Below are positions 1 to 5,972 of a DNA stretch of 19,111 nucleotides, piece by piece. Below the pieces are notes generated by a model, which saw only the letters and a list, made by a program, of their open reading frames with translations, was not told where the DNA came from and ran no database searches. Location: contig CAXTTS010000042.1 of the NCBI GenBank assembly GCA_964247265.1, positions 1 to 19,111 of the forward strand, written 5' to 3'. This DNA is from Alterirhizorhabdus sp964247265. GTDB lineage: Bacteria > Pseudomonadota > Alphaproteobacteria > Sphingomonadales > Sphingomonadaceae. The position numbers and the translations under genes are program-made. Each line of letters starts with the position of its first letter. The stretch's first letter is position 1.

Positions 1-546
1 GCCCAGGTGATCGGCGAAGGCAAGGGCATCGTGAAGTGCTTCAACGCGCAAAAGGGCTTCGGCTTCGTCGTGCGCGATGATGGCGGCGAAGACGTGTTCG
101 TCCACATCTCGGCCGTCGAGCAGGCCGGCCTGTCCGGTCTGGCCGAAGGTCAGCCGCTGGAATTCACTCTCGTCGATCGCGGCGGGCGTGTCTCCGCGAC
201 CGATCTCAAGATCGAGGGCGAGCCGCTTCCGGTCGAGGATCGCGGTCCCCCACGCGATCGCGATGCCGGCCCGGGTGCCCCGCGTGGTGGCGCCGGCGCC
301 GGCGCCGGTGGTCCGCAGCGTCAGCTGACGGGCGAAAAGGCCAGCGGCACGGTCAAGTTCTTCAACGCGATGAAGGGCTTCGGCTTCATCCAGCGCGATG
401 ACGGGCAGCCCGATGCGTTCGTCCACATCTCCGCCGTCGAGCGTGCGGGCATGACGAACCTCAACGAAGGCGACCGGCTCGAATTCGAGCTGGAAGTGGA
501 TCGGCGCGGCAAATATGCGGCGGTGAACCTCACCTCGCTCGCCTGA
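1..546 (+). CDS. Double cold-shock domain protein (5' partial)
   Basis: This is a nucleic-acid-binding cold-shock protein with two CSD (OB-fold) domains, probably a cytoplasmic RNA chaperone or transcription antiterminator. Counting from base 1, the first CSD spans about residues 7-70 (KGFGFV and DVFVHIS RNP motifs). A Gly/Pro/Arg-rich linker follows, including an Ala-Gly run encoded by repeated gccggc (about 289-309). The second CSD spans about 115-180 (VKFFN, KGFGFI, DAFVHIS). The frame is open from base 1 and a GTG occurs at 7, but related sphingomonad proteins, as I recall them, carry a Gly-rich extension before this point. I therefore treat the 5' end as truncated by the window. An odd point is that CSD1 reads VKCFN, with Cys where the nucleic-acid-stacking Trp/Phe normally sits, whereas CSD2 is canonical. 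A strong hairpin terminator follows the stop codon. Confidence 0.93.
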   Translation, partial: AQVIGEGKGIVKCFNAQKGFGFVVRDDGGEDVFVHISAVEQAGLSGLAEGQPLEFTLVDRGGRVSATDLKIEGEPLPVEDRGPPRDRDAGPGAPRGGAGAGAGGPQRQLTGEKASGTVKFFNAMKGFGFIQRDDGQPDAFVHISAVERAGMTNLNEGDRLEFELEVDRRGKYAAVNLTSLA

Positions 547-567
547 CGCCAGCCGCTTCGGCTAGAG

Positions 568-603
568 AAAGGCCCGGCCGCAGCGATGCGGTCGGGCCTT
601 TCC
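568..603. terminator. Bidirectional intrinsic terminator
   Basis: The arms at 568-582 and 587-601 form a 15-bp stem (one position is a G-U pair in the + strand RNA) closed by a GCGA tetraloop. T-rich sequence follows on the + strand, and the minus-strand reading gives ttt then ctct. It sits between the convergent cold-shock gene and ligase gene and can serve both. A smaller hairpin (agccg/cggct, 551-563) lies just before it. Confidence 0.85.
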
Positions 604-614
604 TTTGATCCCCG

Positions 615-2234
615 CTAGGCGATCATCCGGCGCAGCGTCTCGATCCGGTCGGCCTCGGCCGCCGGCTTGTCCCGCCGTATCCGCGCGATTCGGGGAAAGC
701 GCATCGCCAGCCCGGATTTGTGTCGCTTCGATTCGTGCAGCGAATCGAATGCCACCTCCAGCACCAGACTCTTGGTCACCTCGCGAACCGGGCCGAAGCG
801 GCTCGTCGTGTTGTTCCGCACGAAGCGGTCGAGCCATTTCAGCTCCTCGTCGGTGAAGCCCGAATAGGCCTTGCCCACCGGCAGCAGCTCGCCGCCCTCC
901 GCCGGATCGCCCGTCCAGCAGCCGAACGTATAATCCGAATAGAAGCTCGATCGTTTGCCATGCCCGCGCTGCGCGTACATCATCACGCAATCGGCGGTCA
1001 GCGGATCACGCTTCCATTTATACCACAGCCCCACGCGCCGCCCGCCGACATAAGGGCTGTCGCGCCGCTTGAGCATCACGCCTTCGATCGCCGCATCGCG
1101 CGCACCCGCCCGGATCGTCTCCAGCGCCACGAAATCGTCCGCCGCGATCAGGCCGGAGAGATCGAACCGCTCGGGATCGAGCCGCGCGACGAACCCTTCC
1201 AGCCGCTCGCGCCGCGCCGTCCATGGCAGCGCCCGCACATCCTCCGCCCCGTCGAACAATATGTCGTACAGCCGCACGAAGGCCGGATAATCGGCCTGCA
1301 TCTTCGCCGACACGGTCTTGCGCCCCAGCCTTTGCTGCAGGGCGTTGAAGCTGGCCGCGCCTCCGCCCTCATCCTCGCCGAGGCTGCCGCCCTGCGCCTC
1401 GCCCTTCACCAGCAGTTCGCCATCCAGCACGCCGATGCCGGTGAAGGCGGCGGCGACATCCGGGAAGCTGCCGGTCACATCGTCACCGGCCCGGCTGTAG
1501 AGCCGTGTCTCGCCGCCGATGCCGACGATCTGCACGCGGATGCCGTCCCACTTCCACTCCGCCGCATAATCGGCGAGATCGACACGCAGCTCCTCCAGCG
1601 GATGGGCGAGCATGAACGGGCGGAACACCGGCGTGTCGGCGGCGGTCGGCTGCGGCGCGGTGCCCTGCCCCCAGGCGAACAGGGCCGGGTAGGGCGGGTC
1701 GATCCCGTGCCACACCTCCTCCACCGCATCGACATCGAGCGAAAAGGCCTGCGCCAGCGCCGTTTTGGCCAGCCGGGCGGAGATGCCCACGCGCAACCCG
1801 CCGGTCGCCAGCTTCAGCAGGGCGAACCGACCGCTGGCGTCGAGATGGTCCAGCATCGTCGCCAGCGCGCGCGGTGCCTCCGTCCGGCCCAGCGTCGCCA
1901 GCCGGTCGATCACGGCGGACAGGCGCAGCGATCCGTCGTCCAGTTCCGCCGGCTCGTGCAGCGGCTTCGGCCACAGCAGCGCCACCGTCTCCGCGAGATC
2001 GCCGACATAATCGCGGCTCATCTCGAACAGGACGGGGTCGACCCGCTCCTCCACCAGCGCGCGGATCGCCGCGGACTTCACCGCCGGCAGGTCCAGCTCG
2101 CCGGTGAGCGCGGCGATCGCCCAACCCCGGTCGGGGTCGGGCGTCGCGCGCAGATAGTCGGCAATCAGCTTCAGCTTGGCATTGCGCGAGCGGGTGTAGA
2201 CCAGCCCGTCGAGCAGCCGGGAAAATTCGCGCAT
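615..2234 (-). CDS. ATP-dependent DNA ligase
   Basis: This 539-aa ligase seals nicks in duplex DNA through an ATP-derived enzyme-AMP intermediate. The N-terminal region (about 1-200) is the DNA-binding domain of this ligase class. The nucleotidyltransferase core shows motif I EWKWDGIR with the adenylated Lys at 228, LDGEL at 270-274, EGVMLKR at 384-390 and motif V WYKWKRD at 404-410. The C-terminal OB-fold (about 415-530) contains TKSLVLEVAFDSLHESKRH. Length and order match the bacterial ATP-dependent ligase often encoded with a ligase-associated exonuclease, a DEXH helicase and the phosphoesterase PdeM, but none of those partners is next to it here. The ATG lies 7 bp after the stop of the upstream DUF1328 gene and has no strong Shine-Dalgarno of its own, which suggests translational coupling. 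It is a repair or accessory ligase; replication would use NAD-dependent LigA. Confidence 0.93.
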   Translation of the reverse strand: MREFSRLLDGLVYTRSRNAKLKLIADYLRATPDPDRGWAIAALTGELDLPAVKSAAIRALVEERVDPVLFEMSRDYVGDLAETVALLWPKPLHEPAELDDGSLRLSAVIDRLATLGRTEAPRALATMLDHLDASGRFALLKLATGGLRVGISARLAKTALAQAFSLDVDAVEEVWHGIDPPYPALFAWGQGTAPQPTAADTPVFRPFMLAHPLEELRVDLADYAAEWKWDGIRVQIVGIGGETRLYSRAGDDVTGSFPDVAAAFTGIGVLDGELLVKGEAQGGSLGEDEGGGAASFNALQQRLGRKTVSAKMQADYPAFVRLYDILFDGAEDVRALPWTARRERLEGFVARLDPERFDLSGLIAADDFVALETIRAGARDAAIEGVMLKRRDSPYVGGRRVGLWYKWKRDPLTADCVMMYAQRGHGKRSSFYSDYTFGCWTGDPAEGGELLPVGKAYSGFTDEELKWLDRFVRNNTTSRFGPVREVTKSLVLEVAFDSLHESKRHKSGLAMRFPRIARIRRDKPAAEADRIETLRRMIA

Positions 2235-2241
2235 CCGGAGG

Positions 2242-2415
2242 CTAGACGACCTTTCGCCCGGCCATCAGCGCCAGCACCAGGAAGATTACGAAGATCGCGA
2301 TGGCGATGAAGAACAGGATCTTGGCGATGCCGACAAAGGCGCCACCGACGCCGCCAAAGCCCATCGCGCCCAGCACCAGCCCGACGACCAAAAAGATCAA
2401 CGCCCACTTCAGCAT
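2242..2415 (-). CDS. DUF1328 small membrane protein
   Basis: This is a 57-aa hydrophobic protein beginning MLKWALIFLVVGLVLG. It has two predicted membrane segments (about 3-18 and 28-51) separated by a Gly-rich turn (GFGGVGG), and ends in a short basic tail (GRKVV). Size, the LKWA start and the Gly-rich loop match the DUF1328/YtjA family of inner-membrane proteins of unknown function, often stress-associated. A good Shine-Dalgarno (GGGAGG, 2421-2426 on the opposite strand) sits 5 nt before the ATG, which fixes the start. The gene immediately precedes the ligase gene on the same strand (7-bp gap), so the two are probably co-transcribed. I see no functional link between them beyond that. Confidence 0.85.
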   Translation of the reverse strand: MLKWALIFLVVGLVLGAMGFGGVGGAFVGIAKILFFIAIAIFVIFLVLALMAGRKVV

Positions 2416-2505
2416 GGCAACCTCCCATCAGATGCACGCCGAACGCCGTGCGACCGCCGCCGTTCCATCGAACCGGCTCCGTTCCATTCGCCGAGGCCGG
2501 GCACG

Positions 2506-2534
2506 AAAAAGGGCGAGGCTCCCGCCCCGCCCTT
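2506..2534 (-). terminator. Intrinsic terminator of dps
   Basis: On the minus strand the stem cgccctt/aagggcg (2528-2534 with 2509-2515) extends inward past one mismatch by about 3 GC pairs. It is followed by a run of U encoded by the A tract at 2506-2510. It lies about 20 bp after the dps stop codon. Confidence 0.75.
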
Positions 2535-2554
2535 CGCCGCGATCATCGATGCGG

Positions 2555-3073
2555 TCAGCCGTTGCGGCTGGCCTCGAACAGGAACCAGGCGCGCTCCTCG
2601 GCCAGGTCGGTCCACTCGTCCAGGATGCCGCTGGTGGCATTGTCCTTGGCCTCGTCGACGATGTCCTTGGCTTCGCGCAGCGATGCGACGAGCGCCAGAT
2701 TATCCTCGCGCAGCTCGGCCAGCATGTCGCGCGCGCTGACGAACTCGGCGTCGTTGTCGCGCAGGCGCTGGTGGCGGGCGATGTCGCCGATCGAGCGCAG
2801 CGTCGTGTTGCCCGTCTTGCGAACGCGTTCGGCGATCGCGTCGGTGGTGCCGAGGATTTGCGTCGCCTGATCGTCGAGCATCAGGTGGTAGTCGCGGAAA
2901 TGCGGGCCGGAGACGTGCCAGTGGAAGTTCTTCGTCTTGAGGTACAAGGCGAAGCTGTCCGCCAGGATGCCGTTCAGCGCATCGGCCACGCTCATCGTCG
3001 AGTTGGTGGTCAGGTCGGTCGGCGTCGCCAGTTCCGGCGTCGGCGTCTTCGCGGTTTTCGAAATCTTGGCCAT
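2555..3073 (-). CDS. dps: Dps family DNA-binding ferritin-like protein
   Basis: This 172-aa Dps-type miniferritin forms a 12-subunit cage that oxidises and stores Fe(II) using hydrogen peroxide, protecting DNA in stationary phase and oxidative stress. A Lys/Thr/Pro-rich N-terminal tail (about 1-25) is of the type that contacts DNA in Dps. A four-helix bundle follows. The inter-subunit ferroxidase residues are all present: H51 (in NFHWHV), H63 (DYHLMLDD), D67, D78 and E82 (DAIAER). The numbering coincides with that of E. coli Dps. The frame is open about 20 codons further upstream, but a consensus Shine-Dalgarno 5 nt before this ATG decides the start. A terminator follows. The upstream minus-strand neighbour, a Mn-type transporter, ends in its own terminator, so dps should have its own promoter between 3074 and about 3154. 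I could not identify that promoter with confidence. Confidence 0.96.
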   Translation of the reverse strand: MAKISKTAKTPTPELATPTDLTTNSTMSVADALNGILADSFALYLKTKNFHWHVSGPHFRDYHLMLDDQATQILGTTDAIAERVRKTGNTTLRSIGDIARHQRLRDNDAEFVSARDMLAELREDNLALVASLREAKDIVDEAKDNATSGILDEWTDLAEERAWFLFEASRNG

Positions 3074-3078
3074 CTGGT

Positions 3079-3084
3079 CCTCCT
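3079..3084 (-). promoter_or_regulatory. Shine-Dalgarno of dps
   Basis: On the minus strand this reads AGGAGG, 5 nt before the ATG at 3073. It selects this start over in-frame candidates upstream (up to 3133), which have no comparable site. Confidence 0.8.
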
Positions 3085-3154
3085 GAGCGTCTCGATTCGC
3101 TGCCTTAACGATCATCGTCCCGCTTGGTGGCACATCCGCGCTCGCTCCACGCTC

Positions 3155-3178
3155 AAAAAGCTTCGATCAGTCTGATCG
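3155..3178 (-). terminator. Intrinsic terminator of the GDT1-type transporter gene
   Basis: The inverted repeat cgatcag/ctgatcg (3164-3170 and 3172-3178) gives a stem of about 5-6 bp with a short loop. On the minus strand it is followed by aagc and then TTTTT (3159-3155). It lies just past the transporter stop codon at 3191. Confidence 0.65.
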
Positions 3179-3190
3179 GCTGCGTCGGGA

Positions 3191-3757
3191 TCAATCGAGC
3201 CGCAATGCGCCGACCGCGACGACGGCGCCGATCACCACGAACAGCAGCCCGATCCCCGCCCGGATCGGCCGCAGCGGAGCGACTCGCGGCCATTCGCCGG
3301 CCAGCAGCACGGCCGGCACATTGGCCAGCACGATCCCCGCCGCCGCACCCAGCCCGGCGAGCGCGAAGGAATCCACCCGTGCCGCGATCGCGAGCGTGAG
3401 CAGCTGCGTCTTGTCGCCGAACTCCAGGATGAAGAATCCGATCGCCGCCGTGCCGAACGCGCCGACCGGGCCGTAGCGCGAAAGCACCGGCGGCTTCGGC
3501 GGCCACAAGGCGCCGGCACCCGCCAGCACCAGCCCAACCGCCAGCATCAGCGCGATCGCCCGGTGGTTCACCAGGCCATGCACCATCGTGCCGGCAAAGG
3601 CCGCGAGCAGGCTGTTGGCCAACGCCGCCACCGCGATGCCGGCGATCACCGCGCCGGGCTTGCGGAATTGCATGGCCAGCAGGATCGCCAGCAATTGCGT
3701 GCGATCGCCGATCTCGGCCAGCCCGGCCGCGACGAACGCCGGCAGCAATGCGTCCAT
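3191..3757 (-). CDS. TMEM165/GDT1 (UPF0016) family Mn2+/Ca2+ transporter
   Basis: This 188-aa inner-membrane protein has about six transmembrane helices arranged as two homologous halves. Each half carries the family signature E-x-G-D-(K/R)-T: EIGDRT at residues 15-20 and EFGDKT at 112-117. These acidic motifs form the cation path in the UPF0016/GDT1 family, whose characterised bacterial members export Mn2+ or handle Ca2+. The length and two-repeat form match the usual bacterial members. The ATG lies 18 bp after the stop of the 108-aa gene, so the two probably form one operon. The Shine-Dalgarno is weak. A Mn exporter next to Dps would fit a metal/oxidative-stress neighbourhood, but separate terminators argue against a common transcript. 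The substrate is inferred from the family. Confidence 0.9.
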   Translation of the reverse strand: MDALLPAFVAAGLAEIGDRTQLLAILLAMQFRKPGAVIAGIAVAALANSLLAAFAGTMVHGLVNHRAIALMLAVGLVLAGAGALWPPKPPVLSRYGPVGAFGTAAIGFFILEFGDKTQLLTLAIAARVDSFALAGLGAAAGIVLANVPAVLLAGEWPRVAPLRPIRAGIGLLFVVIGAVVAVGALRLD

Positions 3758-3775
3758 CGCGCGGGGCGCCCGTCG

Positions 3776-4102
3776 CTAGCCGGCCAGCCGCATGCCGACC
3801 GAGGCGAGGAACAGGCTCGCGGTCTTCTCGTCCTGCGCGTCGTGGCGCATCGAATCGCGCATCGCCGCCGTCCAGGTCGCCACGGATGCCCCGCGCCCGT
3901 CGCGCGCCAGCCCGTCGCGCAGGCCACCGGCGAGCGGGGCGAGCGGCACCAGGCGGGCGGCGCCGGCGATGTTGCGTACTGCATCCACCCGGCGGCACAG
4001 TTCGCTGATCGACAGCAGGCGCGCATCCCGCTCCAGTTGGTCGATCCGGGCGCTCAGTTCGTCCAGCAGGGTCGTGCGGTCTTCGGGTGCGGCAGTGGCC
4101 AT
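3776..4102 (-). CDS. Conserved hypothetical protein, 108 aa
   Basis: I do not recognise a named family. The protein is mostly helical, soluble in appearance, and has no signal peptide or membrane segment. The N-terminal half is charged and could form a short coiled coil (ELSARIDQLERDARLLSI, about residues 15-32). The middle is Ala/Leu/Gly-rich (about 45-62), and the C-terminal part (ATWTAAMRDSMRHDAQDEK) is amphipathic. AAGGA within ttccttctc (4111-4119, minus strand) is an acceptable ribosome site. It is the first gene of a probable two-gene unit with the GDT1-type transporter, 18 bp apart. The high-GC codon usage and length make it a likely real gene. The function is unknown; a role with the transporter is only a guess from position. 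Confidence 0.7.
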   Translation of the reverse strand: MATAAPEDRTTLLDELSARIDQLERDARLLSISELCRRVDAVRNIAGAARLVPLAPLAGGLRDGLARDGRGASVATWTAAMRDSMRHDAQDEKTASLFLASVGMRLAG

Positions 4103-4244
4103 CGTCTCGGTTCCTTCTCCCGAGTGGTTTTACGCCTGCCGTATTAGCGCAGGATTAAGGCCCGACGATGACCGGCGATGCCCGACCCTCCAGCGGAGCT
4201 TGACTCGAAAGCCGCCCTGCGCCATTGGCCCGGCCTGCTAAGGG

Positions 4245-4271
4245 AGCGGCGGCGACGCCGCTTTCTTTTTT
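4245..4271 (+). terminator. Terminator-like hairpin in the rpmG leader
   Basis: A perfect 7-bp stem agcggcg/cgccgct (4245-4251 and 4256-4262) closed by GCGA is followed by ttctttttt (4263-4271). This is a textbook intrinsic terminator for + strand RNA. No + strand gene lies upstream that needs it (4103-4244 holds only leader or intergenic sequence), and rpmG starts 30 nt later with its Shine-Dalgarno at about 4288-4292. It may attenuate rpmG, end a short RNA, or stop read-through from outside. A TTGACT hexamer at 4200-4205 could be a -35 element, but no convincing -10 follows. Confidence 0.6.
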
Positions 4272-4301
4272 CGTGTCATTTTACCGCAAGGATGTTTGGT
4301 C

Positions 4302-4469
4302 ATGGCCAAGCCGACCACCGTCAAGATCAAGCTCGTCAGCACCGCCGATACGGGCTTCTTCTACGTGACCAAGAAGAACCCGCGCAACCTGACCGAGAAG
4401 CTGAGCTTCCGCAAATATGATCCCGTCGTGCGCAAGCATGTCGATTTCAAGGAAGCCAAGATCAAGTAA
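4302..4469 (+). CDS. rpmG: Large-subunit ribosomal protein L33
   Basis: This 55-aa protein begins MAKPTTVKIKLVSTADTGFF and contains YVTKKNPRN and KLSFRKYDP, ending KEAKIK. These are the standard features and length of bL33. It is a small basic protein of the 50S subunit near the E site. This version lacks the paired CxxC zinc ligands, so it is the zinc-independent (C-minus) form. AAGGA at 4288-4292 precedes the ATG by 9 nt. The gene stands alone on the + strand, with a terminator-like hairpin in its leader and the convergent divK gene downstream. The region between the two genes has only a weak hairpin (4490-4496 with 4508-4514) lacking a T tract. Confidence 0.97.
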   Translation: MAKPTTVKIKLVSTADTGFFYVTKKNPRNLTEKLSFRKYDPVVRKHVDFKEAKIK

Positions 4470-4536
4470 GCCAAGCTCTAGTAAGCTCTGGCGGAGGGGC
4501 GTCTGTGCTCCGCCGCAAAGCCGCCGCCGGGGCCGA

Positions 4537-4929
4537 TCACAGGCCCGGCGCGGTCGCTTCCTCCCGCTCGATCAGTCCCTCCACCGTCTCGATGAAGCGC
4601 ATGACCGAGATCGGCTTGGAGACATAGGCCTCGGCCCCGGCCGCGCGGATGCGCTCCTCGTCGCCCTTGCCGGCATAGGCTGTCACCGCCATGATCGGGA
4701 TCGCGCGCAGCGCCGCGTCGGCCTTCAGCTGGCCGATCAGCTCCAGCCCGCTGACATGCGGCAGCTGAATGTCCATGATGATGAGATCCGGCGCGAACGC
4801 CGCCGCCCGCTGCACTGCCTCACGGCCATCGCGCACAGGCTCCACCTCATGCTCGTGGGCACGCAGCAGATCGCAGAACAGCTTCAGGTTCAATTCGTTG
4901 TCCTCGACAACGAGAACTTTCTTCGCCAC
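4537..4929 (-). CDS. divK: DivK-type single-domain response regulator
   Basis: This 130-aa protein is a receiver domain only, with no output domain. It carries the acidic pair E9/D10 (VVEDN), the phospho-acceptor D53 (IIMDIQLP), the switch Thr in VTAYA and the Lys in SKPIS. The GDEERIRAAGAEAYVSKPISV stretch and the start KKVLVVEDNELNLKLF are very close to Caulobacter DivK, which relays cell-cycle and polarity signals between PleC/DivJ kinases and the CtrA pathway. I use the GTG at 4929 because it gives the family's normal N-terminus (V-AKKVL). The frame stays open upstream to 5010, but that would add residues unlike the family and would overlap the divergent DUF3572 gene. The Shine-Dalgarno is weak. 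Its exact cellular role in this organism is inferred. Confidence 0.88.
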   Translation of the reverse strand: MAKKVLVVEDNELNLKLFCDLLRAHEHEVEPVRDGREAVQRAAAFAPDLIIMDIQLPHVSGLELIGQLKADAALRAIPIMAVTAYAGKGDEERIRAAGAEAYVSKPISVMRFIETVEGLIEREEATAPGL

Positions 4930-4957
4930 GCCGCGCCCCTGATTGATCGAGGCCGGA

Positions 4958-4987
4958 GATGTAGGCGATGCGTTCCGACAAAGTAAA
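4958..4987 (-). promoter_or_regulatory. Possible divK promoter inside the start of the DUF3572 gene
   Basis: On the minus strand TTTACT (4987-4982) is followed after 18 nt by TACATC (4963-4958), a plausible but weak sigma70-type pair. It would give a short leader to the GTG at 4929. The -35 element lies within the first codons of the divergent gene. Confidence 0.28.
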
Positions 4988-5237
4988 CCATGACCCCGCC
5001 GCGCTCGCACTTGGCGCGCTCGCCTGGACCTTGAGCGACGTCACTCGCTCCGACCGCTTGCTCGCGCTGACCGGCCTCACGCCCGACGATCTGCGCCAGC
5101 GCGCGGCCGAGCCGGCGGTGCTCGCCGCGATCCTCGGCTTTCTGGAGGCGTTCCAGCCCGATCTCGTCGCCTGCGCCGATGTGCTGGGCGTCCCGCCCGA
5201 GGCGCTCGTCGCCGCCCGCATGGAGCTTGAAGCATGA
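4968..5237 (+). CDS. DUF3572 family protein
   Basis: This 89-aa helical protein has the layout of the DUF3572 family found in alphaproteobacteria: ALAWTLSD near residue 20, LLALTGLTPDDLRQRA at about 31-46, and ILGFLEAFQPDLVACADVLGV at about 55-75. There is no membrane segment or signal, and its function is unknown. GGAG at 4955-4958 precedes the ATG by 9 nt. It is divergent from divK with only 38 bp between the starts, and its stop overlaps the next gene's start (ATGA at 5234-5237). It is therefore translationally coupled to the HAD hydrolase. Confidence 0.85.
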   Translation: MRSDKVNHDPAALALGALAWTLSDVTRSDRLLALTGLTPDDLRQRAAEPAVLAAILGFLEAFQPDLVACADVLGVPPEALVAARMELEA

Positions 5238-5863
5238 ACCGTCCGCTGCTCATCACCGATTGCGACGAGGTGCTGCTGCACATGGTCAGCCATTTCGGCG
5301 CCTGGCTCGGCGAGGCGCACGCGATCGACTTCGCGATCGGCAGCAGCCACGATTTCGGCAGCGCGCTCACCCGGCGGGGCACGGGCGAGCAGGTCGACGG
5401 GCCGGAGGTATGGCCGCTGCTCGACGGCTTCTTCGCCACCGAGATGGACCGGCAGACCTTGGTGCCCCATGCCGGCGCGGCGCTGGCGGCGATCGGCGAC
5501 GTCGCCGATATCGTGGTGCTGACCAACCTCGGCGATCATTGCCACGCTGGCCGCGTCGCGCAGCTGGCGGCGCACGGCATCCATCACCGCGTGGTCTGCA
5601 ACCAGGGCGGCAAGGGCACGCCCGTCGGCCGCCTCGTCGCGGAATATCGGCCGAGCGTCACGGTGTTCGTCGACGATCTCGCGGTGCATCACGAATCGGT
5701 GGCCAGGCATCAGCCGTCCGTCTGGCGCCTGCACATGATCGCCGAGCCGCAGGTGGCGGCGCACACCCCCAAGGCGCCCTTCGCCCATGCGCGGCTCGAT
5801 GACTGGGCGGAAGCGCAGGCGTGGGTGCTGGGCAAGCTGCACGGCGGGCAGGGGGCGGAGTAG
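5234..5863 (+). CDS. HAD-superfamily hydrolase
   Basis: This 209-aa soluble protein carries the four HAD motifs in order: motif I DCDEV with nucleophile D9 and acid/base D11, motif II in VVLTN (T97), the Lys at 127 (GGKGTP), and motif IV FVDD (D147/D148). HAD enzymes of this size are usually phosphatases, here probably with a helical cap between about residues 15 and 75. The substrate cannot be read from the sequence. His residues are plentiful around motif IV (LAVHHESVARH). The start overlaps the DUF3572 stop by 4 nt (ATGA), so the two proteins are probably made together. The gene is followed by a degenerate palindromic repeat and then the convergent STT3-like gene. Confidence 0.85.
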   Translation: MNRPLLITDCDEVLLHMVSHFGAWLGEAHAIDFAIGSSHDFGSALTRRGTGEQVDGPEVWPLLDGFFATEMDRQTLVPHAGAALAAIGDVADIVVLTNLGDHCHAGRVAQLAAHGIHHRVVCNQGGKGTPVGRLVAEYRPSVTVFVDDLAVHHESVARHQPSVWRLHMIAEPQVAAHTPKAPFAHARLDDWAEAQAWVLGKLHGGQGAE

Positions 5864-5889
5864 CGAACGCCTCGCCACCTACACGCGAT

Positions 5890-5971
5890 TTCCGTCACCC
5901 CAGCGCAGGCTGGGGTCTCCGCGAGGCGAAGCGGAACGGCGTGTTCCACGAGGTGCCAGCCTGCGCCGGAA
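5890..5971. repeat. Degenerate intergenic palindromic (REP-like) element
   Basis: This unit lies between convergent genes. ttccg (5890-5894) pairs with cggaa (5967-5971), and gcgcaggctgg (5903-5913) pairs with ccagcctgcgc (5956-5966). Inside is a small hairpin ggaac/gttcc (5933-5937, 5943-5947). Locally, accccagc (5897-5904) and gctggggt (5909-5916) form an alternative 8-bp hairpin with loop gcag. The form resembles dispersed intergenic repeats of sphingomonads. It may act as a terminator for both neighbours. Its right arm lacks 8 nt that a perfect inverted repeat would have. Confidence 0.7.
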
Positions 5972-5972
5972 G

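Noticed and set aside
289..309. gccggc tandem repeat as a regulatory or recombination repeat
   Set aside because: It lies in frame in the flexible Ala/Gly linker between the two cold-shock domains and is explained by the coding sequence.
720..2309. Long + strand open frame of about 529 codons antisense to the ligase
   Set aside because: It is a high-GC shadow of the ligase gene: Arg/His/Gln-rich with no recognisable motifs, while the minus frame has all ligase motifs.
4490..4514. Hairpin ggcggag/ctccgcc between rpmG and divK as a terminator
   Set aside because: It has an 11-nt loop and no T tract on either strand, so there is not enough to call it.
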